From CAYFWF01 sp964346815 (GTDB lineage Bacteria; Acidobacteriota; Aminicenantia; Aminicenantales; Aminicenantaceae): DNA of 64,000 bases. The first letter of the stretch is position 1. Every line of letters begins with the position of its first letter. Both the position numbers and the translations under genes were made by a program. The DNA lies in contig CAYFWF010000023.1 of the NCBI GenBank assembly GCA_964346815.1, positions 186,001 through 250,000 on the forward strand. Direction: 5' to 3'. The notes beneath the pieces are model-generated. The model ran no database searches and was not told the origin of the DNA. It was given only the letters and a program-made list of their open reading frames with translations. This document shows, piece by piece, positions 51,826-58,013 of this stretch.

Positions 51826-53194
51826 TTTTTTTTGTTCCTTTATCTTTATTTTTTGATTCAGACTTTGTTGGATTTAAAAATGTTAATTTATTCAGCAGTT
51901 CTGTTAATTCCTGCGTAAGTTTCCTGAATTTCTCGGGAAGGTTGAAGATACACCCATCAAACTTAGCCTCCCCTTTGACGACGTCTTCTGCAAAGGTTGA
52001 GCAGGTGGGTGAACCACAAACGCCACAGTCAATTTTTGGCAGAACTTCATAAATCGCCTCTTTTTCTTTTCTCTTCTTGATGGCTTCTCCTAGGTCTTCG
52101 TCAAGAGGTTTAAGAGGACGAGGTTCTAATCTGTTTTCCATGAAAAAATATTTTTGTTTGTAGAGATTTCTTACCTCCCTAATGTCTGGACATGCCGCAA
52201 TTTTTTCGTATTCTAGTGTTTCGATCAGCTTTAAAATTTTATTGTAGGAAATGTACAGATTCTCCACGGCTAAAGAGCCCCCCACACATCCTTGAGGACA
52301 GGAATAAGCCTCGATAAAGTCAATGTTTCTGAGTTTTCCGCGCTCAATATCGTTGAAGACTTTTAAAACTTCAGGTAGCCCAGAAACAGCTAGGGAATTT
52401 TTTAGCCTGAGAGTCCGGCAGATACCGCCTGCCATTGCCCACCCTATCCCCAGAATACAGATATTTTCTAGAGCCTTACGATAGCTTCCTTTATTTGTGC
52501 CTTCCATCGCTGAAAGGAGAGGCCCGTAGATATCTGAGATGGAGATGGCGCCATCTAAGTGTGAGCGGCCCTTTTCTGCTGGCTGTCTGATGGATATCAT
52601 TTTTGCAGGGCAGGGAGTGAGATAGAAAGTGCCGATTTCTTTCTCTTTAAGCCCTAAATGCTTTGATTTTTTCTTTTTTATTTCGCGAGAGGCGAGTTCT
52701 CTTGGAATTTCAATGGGAATGATTTGATCTATCAGGCTAGGATATCTAACTTGGATCAAGCGGACAATCGTAGGACAGGCAATCGAGATCAGAGGTTTTG
52801 GGCCCTTGTATTTTCGTATGTATTCTTGGATGGCAAAACTGACTTCACCGCAGGTAAAGGCTAGATCATAGGCATCATCAAAGCCCAGTCTTTTGATTCC
52901 ATCCAGTATTTTGTCTGGCAGTATCTCTCTCCCGAACTGTGCATAGAGAGCAGGAGAAGGGATAGCCACTGTATGTTTGAATTTAGATAGCTCTCCGAAA
53001 GGATCTGTTAACGGCAAAATCGCACTTTGCGGACATACGGATATGCATTCACCACAATCTATACATTTCTCTTCGATGATGGAAGCTATTCCATCTCTAA
53101 CTCTGATAGCTTGAGTAGGACATACGCGCATGCATTTCATGCGTCCATCGCACTTATCCGCGTCGATCCGGATGAAATGGTAATATTGATTCAT
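51788..53194 (-). CDS. Putative sensory [FeFe]-hydrogenase-like protein (group C/D-like)
   Basis: 468 residues. N-terminal ferredoxin region: cluster two is complete (Cys44, 47, 50, 54); cluster one keeps Cys15, 21 and 25 but Arg18 replaces the second Cys. The H-domain (65-340) keeps the four H-cluster ligands: Cys140 in IACP, Cys195 in TPCPAK, Cys299 and Cys303 in SCPQGC. The proton-shuttle Cys of catalytic enzymes (TSCCP) is Ala139, as in sensory HydS proteins. A C-terminal 4Fe-4S domain (Cys390, 393, 398, 415) replaces the PAS domain of group C. I infer an H2 or redox sensor for the operon. Maturases HydEFG are not in the window, so H-cluster loading is unproven. Confidence 0.78.
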   Translation of the reverse strand: MNQYYHFIRIDADKCDGRMKCMRVCPTQAIRVRDGIASIIEEKCIDCGECISVCPQSAILPLTDPFGELSKFKHTVAIPSPALYAQFGREILPDKILDGIKRLGFDDAYDLAFTCGEVSFAIQEYIRKYKGPKPLISIACPTIVRLIQVRYPSLIDQIIPIEIPRELASREIKKKKSKHLGLKEKEIGTFYLTPCPAKMISIRQPAEKGRSHLDGAISISDIYGPLLSAMEGTNKGSYRKALENICILGIGWAMAGGICRTLRLKNSLAVSGLPEVLKVFNDIERGKLRNIDFIEAYSCPQGCVGGSLAVENLYISYNKILKLIETLEYEKIAACPDIREVRNLYKQKYFFMENRLEPRPLKPLDEDLGEAIKKRKEKEAIYEVLPKIDCGVCGSPTCSTFAEDVVKGEAKFDGCIFNLPEKFRKLTQELTELLNKLTFLNPTKSESKNKDKGTKKNEIEGNSRKTST

Positions 53195-53643
53195 TTTTTT
53201 TCTGTCTGGTCTAGTAAAAATACTATTTTCAAAGTAGTTCCCTTCCCTGGGATCGAAGCAATTTCAAACTCATCAGCATTCTTTTTTATGTTGGGAAGGC
53301 CCATACCGGCACCAAATCCCATTTCTCTCATTTCATCGGTTGCTGTTGAGAATCCCTCTTGCATTGCCATTTCGATGTCTTCGATTCCAGGGCCTTCGTC
53401 ATTGAGTTTGAAATTGAGCTTTTTTGGGGTAACCGAGAGTATCAATTTCCCTCTGTTTGCGTACATGACAGTATTCATTTCTGCCTCGTACGTGGCGATG
53501 GCAGCTCTTCTGACGATGCTTGGATCGATGCCGATTTCTTGGAGAAGCTCTTTGATTTTTGTAGAGGCACTTCCTGCTTTGCCAAAATCTCCCCCCGTGA
53601 TTTCAAATTGTTGTGAAAATCCATTTTCGTTTTCTGTCGTCAT
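53191..53643 (-). CDS. RsbW-like GHKL serine kinase/ATPase
   Basis: 150 residues with anti-sigma-factor-kinase-like ATPase features: RRAAIATYEAEMNTVMYA (N box), NDEGPGI (G1) and GFGAGMGLPNIKKNADEFEI (G2). In HydABC neighbourhoods this protein accompanies DRTGG and sensory hydrogenase genes and may pass the sensor state to a partner by phosphorylation. No anti-anti-sigma (STAS) partner is seen. It overlaps the sensory hydrogenase gene by 4 bases. Confidence 0.83.
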   Translation of the reverse strand: MTTENENGFSQQFEITGGDFGKAGSASTKIKELLQEIGIDPSIVRRAAIATYEAEMNTVMYANRGKLILSVTPKKLNFKLNDEGPGIEDIEMAMQEGFSTATDEMREMGFGAGMGLPNIKKNADEFEIASIPGKGTTLKIVFLLDQTEKK

Positions 53644-53651
53644 TTATTCCC

Positions 53652-54002
53652 TTAGGAATTGCTCACGCCAGGAACTCCATGACTGTAAAGGATGCCGCAA
53701 GCTTTATACATCATAAATTTGGTTGAAAGAATTGGTAAACCTTTCTTCTTGGCTAACTCTATTCCCTCTTGGTCAGGCTTTTTCCCGCGAACATAGACGA
53801 TAGCTTTGGCTTCGATGATGTCTGCAGTACGGACCGATTGTGCATTGCTCAACCCCGTGAGGAGGAGAATTCCGGGTTTGCCCAGGGCTAAAACATCACT
53901 CATAAGGTCAGATCCTCCGGCAAAATTAATTTCTAGATCAAGACGGTCACTCCCGCACAGGACATCTGCTTGAAGAAGCTCTTTGATTTCCTTTAGGGTC
54001 AT
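53652..54002 (-). CDS. DRTGG-domain protein (first copy)
   Basis: 116 residues: KEIKELLQADVLCGSDRLDLEINFAGGSDLMSDVLALGKPGILLLTGLSN ... AIVYVRGKKPDQEGIELAKKKGLPILST, the same layout as the copy at 51484-51825. It is probably a ligand-binding regulatory protein. It starts 2 bases after the HdrA N-terminal gene, showing that the regulatory block is transcribed with hdr genes. Confidence 0.83.
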   Translation of the reverse strand: MTLKEIKELLQADVLCGSDRLDLEINFAGGSDLMSDVLALGKPGILLLTGLSNAQSVRTADIIEAKAIVYVRGKKPDQEGIELAKKKGLPILSTKFMMYKACGILYSHGVPGVSNS

Positions 54003-54004
54003 AA

Positions 54005-54856
54005 CTATCGTTCTTTTTCGAGTTTTTTAATGACTAAATCCCTTTTTCTAATTATTCTTTCAGATGGAGTGATAGTTGTGGGACAATTCATCCAGCAATC
54101 GCCACAGCCGTTGCATTTATCAATATCCACATAGCGGGCCTTCTTTTTAATTTTGGCTGTAAAATTGCCCACATATCCTGAAATTTCTTCCACTTCACTC
54201 CACGTGAGCAGTTCTATATTGGGATGTTTTCCGACCTCTGTCATCCTCGGCGTAAGAATACAGGCTGAACAATCGAGGGTGGGAAATGTTTTGTCCAGCA
54301 TGGACATATGACCTCCGATTGAAGCTTCCTTCTCCACAAGGTAGACTTTTTTGCCTGAATTTGCATAGGTCAGTGCAGCATGGATGCCCGCTATTCCCGC
54401 TCCTACAACCAGGACCTCGGGTCTGACGGGAACTTCCTTTTTCTGAAGCGGGTCATGATAAGCGACTCTCCGAACTGCCGCAGAGACCAGAGCTTTGGCC
54501 TTTTTGGTAGCCTTGTCAGGATTTTCAGTCACCCAGGAGACATGTTCACGGATGTTCGACATCTGAAAATAGAAGGGATTCATTCCCTTTTCAGATACAA
54601 CCCCTCGAAATGTCGGCTCATGCATCAGAGGCGAACAGGAAGCCACGACGACACGCGAGAGCTTATGGTCTTCGATACTCTTTTTGATAAGCTCTTGTCC
54701 TGGGTCAGAACACATGAATTTGTATTCCTCCGCCACCACCACGTCATCCAACTTGGAGGCGAATTCGACGACTTCTGGCACATTCACTTTTCCAGCGATG
54801 TTGGTTCCACAATCGCAGATAAAAACGCCGATTCTAGGTTTTCCATTAGTGCTCAT
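54005..54856 (-). CDS. hdrA: HdrA N-terminal half (split HdrA)
   Basis: 283 residues matching only the first part of HdrA: N-terminal domain with CDCGTNI, the SCSPLMHEPTF segment, the FAD loop VVGAGIAGIHAAL (about 150-162), VEKEASIGGHM, LDCSACILTPRM (Cys196, 199) and one 4Fe-4S site (Cys248, 251, 254, 258). It then stops after a basic helix. Full HdrA is about 650 residues; the missing part is in the NuoG/HdrA fusion at 44485-46257, so FAD would be held between two polypeptides. ATG 54856 forms ATGA with the HdrB stop and follows GGAGGG. The frame upstream to 54886 is not needed. Confidence 0.9.
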   Translation of the reverse strand: MSTNGKPRIGVFICDCGTNIAGKVNVPEVVEFASKLDDVVVAEEYKFMCSDPGQELIKKSIEDHKLSRVVVASCSPLMHEPTFRGVVSEKGMNPFYFQMSNIREHVSWVTENPDKATKKAKALVSAAVRRVAYHDPLQKKEVPVRPEVLVVGAGIAGIHAALTYANSGKKVYLVEKEASIGGHMSMLDKTFPTLDCSACILTPRMTEVGKHPNIELLTWSEVEEISGYVGNFTAKIKKKARYVDIDKCNGCGDCWMNCPTTITPSERIIRKRDLVIKKLEKER

Positions 54857-55737
54857 TTTCTCCCTCCATTTACAAGTTTCCCCCACATACTATCCAGCGG
54901 AATAAACGATCGGGAGAAACCCAGTTCATCTTTGGAAATGCCCAGGGCTAAACCCATGAGCTGGCTAAAATACAGAATAGGCATTCTGACATCTTCTTTG
55001 AATTTTTGGACGATCTTATCTTGTGTGATCTCAAGATTAAATTGGCAAAGGGGACAGATGGTCGCGATAACATCAGCGCCTTTTTTCTTTGCTTCCTTGA
55101 GCAGGACATAATTCAGACCTGTACCGACTTCTTCCAAAGTCCCAGCCAGGGAGCCTCCGCAACAACGTGTTTTGGCAGAAAAATCTATCGGCTCTGCTCC
55201 GATAGCTTCCATAAGGTTATCCAGGGTCACTGGATAGTCGGGATCATCGAAATCGGTATAAGGTCTGACCAGCTGGCATCCATAATAAGATGCAACTTTC
55301 AAATTGGTGAGTTTCCTATGGACTTTTTCCTTAACCTTATCCAGGCCATATTCTTTGGTGAGGAATTCTAAGGGATGAACGACCTTTACCTTGCCCTCGT
55401 ATTTACAGCCTACTTTTTCCAGGTCGTTCAGTATCTTTTTTGCTTTGTCTCGTCCGCTTTTGAGAAAATGATTGTTTTTTTTCATGGTGAGATAACAGCC
55501 CAAACAGGGAGCGAGGATATCTTTGTCGACTTCTTCTGCCAGGGACAGGTTGCGTCCGCATATGGCCGCGGCCAGCATGTCGTCCACGGAGAAATATGCC
55601 GTGGCGCCGCAGCAGTTCCAATCATCCAGTTCATCGAGAGGAGCTCCCAATTCTTTAAAGACAGGTAGAAGGGATTCCTCATAGTGTTTGGAACCTGCCT
55701 TTAAGGAACAGCCTGGGTAATATGCGTATTCTTTCAT
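54853..55737 (-). CDS. hdrB: HdrB (CCG-domain) subunit of heterodisulfide-reductase-like complex
   Basis: 294 residues with two complete CCG motifs: Cys10, Cys42-Cys43, Cys78, Cys81 and Cys154, Cys192-Cys193, Cys228, Cys231, which in methanogens bind two noncubane 4Fe-4S clusters at the disulfide-reducing site. The physiological acceptor in a bacterium without coenzyme M/B is unknown. It overlaps hdrC and hdrA-N by 4 bases each. Confidence 0.94.
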   Translation of the reverse strand: MKEYAYYPGCSLKAGSKHYEESLLPVFKELGAPLDELDDWNCCGATAYFSVDDMLAAAICGRNLSLAEEVDKDILAPCLGCYLTMKKNNHFLKSGRDKAKKILNDLEKVGCKYEGKVKVVHPLEFLTKEYGLDKVKEKVHRKLTNLKVASYYGCQLVRPYTDFDDPDYPVTLDNLMEAIGAEPIDFSAKTRCCGGSLAGTLEEVGTGLNYVLLKEAKKKGADVIATICPLCQFNLEITQDKIVQKFKEDVRMPILYFSQLMGLALGISKDELGFSRSFIPLDSMWGKLVNGGRK

Positions 55738-56315
55738 TTTGTTTCCTCCGATACTGCTTTTAATAATGCGTGCAGCTGCTTTCTGTTTTTGATCTTTTCT
55801 TTTTTAAGATTCAGGCGGCCTGTCTTCATAAGGTTCAGACCTGTTGAGGTCATTTTTAACGGGCCAAAAGGATCTTTTAATCTAAGGTACATGTTCAAGA
55901 CCACCCATAGTTCTGAATTCCTGCCATTTTTCGCGATGAGCTTAGAGATTTCTTGGGCCAGAGCCGGAATGGGAAGTTTTGTCGGATAAACTTTGGCGTC
56001 AAAAGCCTTTCTCTTGATCGTGTACATGATATCAGTGATTTTGATATTTGAGGGACAGCGGACCTGGCAGTTGTAGCATGATGCACAGAGCCAGGGAGTA
56101 AAGCTTTTGAGTACATCGTCCTTGAATCCGTGTTTGATCATAGCAATGATCTTTCGTGGGGTGTAATCCATATATTCGGCCATTGGGCAGGAGCTGCTGC
56201 AGGTGCCGCATTGGATACAGCGGCTGATTTCCTCGCTGAAAGAAGACTCTCTGACGTCGTCCAAAAAATGATGATCCAGCTCTTCTTCGAATATGACTTT
56301 TTTCTGGATTTCCAT
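55734..56315 (-). CDS. hdrC: HdrC iron-sulfur subunit
   Basis: 193 residues with two 4Fe-4S sites, CIQCGTCSSSCPMAEYMDYTPRKIIAMI and CASCYNCQVRCP, typical of HdrC, which wires HdrA to HdrB. A C-terminal region (120-193) contains MYLRLKDPFGPLKM. It is the first gene of the operon; GGAGG precedes the ATG. A sigma-70 promoter lies about 220 bases upstream, leaving a long leader. Confidence 0.94.
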   Translation of the reverse strand: MEIQKKVIFEEELDHHFLDDVRESSFSEEISRCIQCGTCSSSCPMAEYMDYTPRKIIAMIKHGFKDDVLKSFTPWLCASCYNCQVRCPSNIKITDIMYTIKRKAFDAKVYPTKLPIPALAQEISKLIAKNGRNSELWVVLNMYLRLKDPFGPLKMTSTGLNLMKTGRLNLKKEKIKNRKQLHALLKAVSEETK

Positions 56316-56491
56316 GAATCCTCCTTTGTTTACAGAATTGTAAGATAATCTTGTGTCAGTCGTGTGGGATCGAAAGAAATATATCCAAAATAGTGCATTT
56401 TAGACGATATCAAATTGTGTAACTATAAGACTGGGAGGCTCTTGGGTCGTTTCAGATTGGGACTCTTTCCTGCATCATATGTAAATGAAAT

Positions 56492-56544
56492 AATTTAGCG
56501 TAATTATAGGAATGATAGTGAATGTCTTATAATTACGTTAAATT
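56492..56544. repeat. Long inverted repeat at the Hdr-Mvh operon promoter
   Basis: Two 19-base arms, 56492-56510 (AATTTAGCGTAATTATAGG) and 56526-56544, match as inverted copies at 17 of 19 positions with a 15-base spacer. The right arm reaches into the -10 box and covers the predicted transcription start, a position expected for a repressor or redox-sensor operator. It does not fit the Rex consensus. An RNA hairpin is also possible. Confidence 0.75.
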
Positions 56545-56570
56545 CTATTTAGAATTAGTGGACTTGTCAA
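56542..56570 (-). promoter_or_regulatory. Near-consensus sigma-70 promoter of the Hdr-Mvh operon
   Basis: On the minus strand a perfect -35 TTGACA (56565-56570) and -10 TAGAAT (56542-56547, five of six) are separated by exactly 17 bases. Transcription would start near 56535 and run toward hdrC. Confidence 0.75.
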
Positions 56571-56822
56571 TAAAAAAAGGAAAAAAATGTCCAAAATTGA
56601 TTCTGTATTCAATTTTTCTTATTGTTCGATAGAATCTACGGCTGGATAAAAGCGGAAAATGAGAGGGAAAGACTGGATGTCCCATTCAATTAGGATTATT
56701 GGTACAAAAAAAAGATATTTGAGGATTTTTTCGTGAATCATCCCGAATTAAGCTTGCTTTTTTGTTATAAAAAAAAGTAAAATTGAGAAAGCAAAATTAC
56801 CTTTGAATAGGAAGGAGGAAGG

Positions 56823-57515
56823 ATGGCGAGAAAAATTTTATCTCTTCTGGGAATAATTATCCTCTTGAGTGTTCTTACCAATTGTGGAGGGCACCCTGAA
56901 GAAGGCCTTCTCAAAAGATATTTCAGTGCGCTTGCCCTGAATGACAGGACGACATTATCGACGATGGCTTTAGAACCCCTATCCATCGATGCGTCGCAAG
57001 GGTGGGAAATCATCAGTGTAACAGAGGAGAGGGTTGAACCATTCAAGTTACCTGAGATGAATCAAACTGAACTAGAGCTGAAGAGGAAGTTGGAAGGCCA
57101 CGTAGGGCCAACTATGGATGCCGAAGATGCTTTATGGGAAGCGAAAGAAAAACTGAAGAACGCAAGAACAGCCGCAGCTAGACGGGCTGCACAAAGAGAG
57201 ATCGAAGAAGCTCAAGCTAAGTTCGATGAAGAACGGGAACTTCACAGACAGCTGCAGCAAGAGTTCAACGAAGCCGAAGATGCTGCGCAGAGAGAAGAAG
57301 AGATTGCAATTTTCTCCTTAGGCACAGGTAGACTTCCGAATATCAGAGACTTAACCGGTGAGGTTTATTTCTCAGAAGTGGATGTACGGGCAACAGGTCA
57401 GTCAGGAACCAGTGATTACCGGTTTTATTTGAGGAGATATATTCTTACAGATGAAACTTTGAATTTAACCCATCGAGGCAGATGGATTATTGTCGAAATC
57501 GAGCCGCTCGGCTGA
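56823..57515 (+). CDS. Putative lipoprotein with central coiled coil
   Basis: 230 residues. The N-terminal hydrophobic segment ends in LTNC (Cys21), a slightly unusual lipobox with Asn at -1. Residues about 78-160 are a charged coiled coil rich in Glu, Lys and Ala (LKRKLEGH ... QQEFNEAEDAAQREEE). The C-terminal 60 residues are beta-rich (YRFYLRRYIL). AGGAAGGAGGAAGG precedes the ATG. I do not recognise the family. It is divergent from the Hdr-Mvh operon and precedes the tRNA pair. Confidence 0.65.
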   Translation: MARKILSLLGIIILLSVLTNCGGHPEEGLLKRYFSALALNDRTTLSTMALEPLSIDASQGWEIISVTEERVEPFKLPEMNQTELELKRKLEGHVGPTMDAEDALWEAKEKLKNARTAAARRAAQREIEEAQAKFDEERELHRQLQQEFNEAEDAAQREEEIAIFSLGTGRLPNIRDLTGEVYFSEVDVRATGQSGTSDYRFYLRRYILTDETLNLTHRGRWIIVEIEPLG

Positions 57516-57517
57516 TA

Positions 57518-57546
57518 TTGACTCTTTGCTCATTTTCCTTTATAAA
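57518..57546 (+). promoter_or_regulatory. Sigma-70 promoter of the tRNA-Lys/tRNA-Glu unit
   Basis: TTGACT (57518-57523) and TATAAA (57541-57546) with 17-base spacing, 20 bases before the first tRNA nucleotide. The box begins 2 bases after the lipoprotein stop. Confidence 0.75.
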
Positions 57547-57565
57547 TACTGATTCACATTAGGGA

Positions 57566-57640
57566 GGGCCGTTAGCTCAGAGGGAGAGCACCGGCCTTTT
57601 AAGCCGGGTGTCGCTGGTTCGAGTCCAGCACGGCTCACCA
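57566..57640 (+). tRNA. tRNA-Lys (UUU)
   Basis: 75 nt with all arms formed: acceptor GGGCCGT/ACGGCTC (one G-U), D arm GCTC/GAGC, anticodon stem CCGGC/GCCGG with loop CTTTTAA (anticodon TTT), T arm GCTGG-TTCGAGT-CCAGC, discriminator A and encoded CCA. Confidence 0.95.
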
Positions 57641-57647
57641 CCCTCGC

Positions 57648-57722
57648 GCCCCTGTCGTCTAGCCTGGTCCAGGACACCGCCCTTTCAAGGCGGCAGCACG
57701 GGTTCAAATCCCGTCGGGGGCG
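57648..57722 (+). tRNA. tRNA-Glu (UUC)
   Basis: 75 nt: acceptor GCCCCTG/CGGGGGC (one U-G), anticodon stem CCGCC/GGCGG with loop CTTTCAA (anticodon TTC), T arm ACGGG-TTCAAAT-CCCGT, discriminator G. CCA is not encoded, in contrast to the tRNA-Lys 7 bases upstream. Confidence 0.94.
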
Positions 57723-57985
57723 CTTTTCTCCTTCGGGGAATTCCTCTGGGATGTTTTCTTGTATAACCAGAAGAAAAAAGCAGCCGGACTTTCGTATATG
57801 GCAAGTATGATTGGTGAAAGGATGAACCAGTAGACATTGAAATCTAAGACAAACAGAAAAATAAAAGCAGCCAGCCCGCCCAGACAAAAAAGGATGGAAA
57901 CCAAAAGCCAGATGCTTGAAATTTTATTTTTAATTGTTGGCCTCCCTTGCTGCCCTGAGAATATGATGGATTCAGAGGCGCACAC
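57704..57985 (-). CDS. Small two-helix membrane protein, hypothetical
   Basis: 93 residues with two strong hydrophobic segments (about 25-47 and 50-73: LLVSILFCLGGLAAFIFLFV; WFILSPIILAIYESPAAFFFWL), a basic end and no known domain. Its last 19 bases overlap the 3' end of tRNA-Glu on the other strand, and no ribosome binding site is seen, so it may instead be a chance frame. The hydrophobic pattern argues for a real gene. Confidence 0.42.
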   Translation of the reverse strand: MCASESIIFSGQQGRPTIKNKISSIWLLVSILFCLGGLAAFIFLFVLDFNVYWFILSPIILAIYESPAAFFFWLYKKTSQRNSPKEKSAPDGI

Positions 57986-58013
57986 ATTATTTTAGAACAA
58001 TTTGGATATGATT

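Larger units (their letters stand above)
56316..56822. other. Divergent intergenic regulatory region
   Basis: 507 AT-rich bases between hdrC (minus) and the lipoprotein gene (plus), with no coding capacity. They hold the minus-strand promoter at 56542-56570 and the inverted repeat at 56492-56544, described separately. The leader from about 56535 to 56315 (about 220 nt) is unexplained. The plus-strand promoter of the lipoprotein gene was not identified with confidence. Confidence 0.7.

Noticed and set aside
54380..55111. 243-codon plus-strand frame across hdrB/hdrA-N
   Set aside because: Antisense shadow of two genes with complete Fe-S motifs.
56413..56440. Rex-type site near AAATTGTGTAACT
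   Set aside because: Only one half resembles TTGTGAA; the required dyad is absent.
57723..57750. Terminator directly after tRNA-Glu
   Set aside because: CTTTTCTCCTTCGGGGAA has a T stretch but only a 3-4 bp stem; not convincing.
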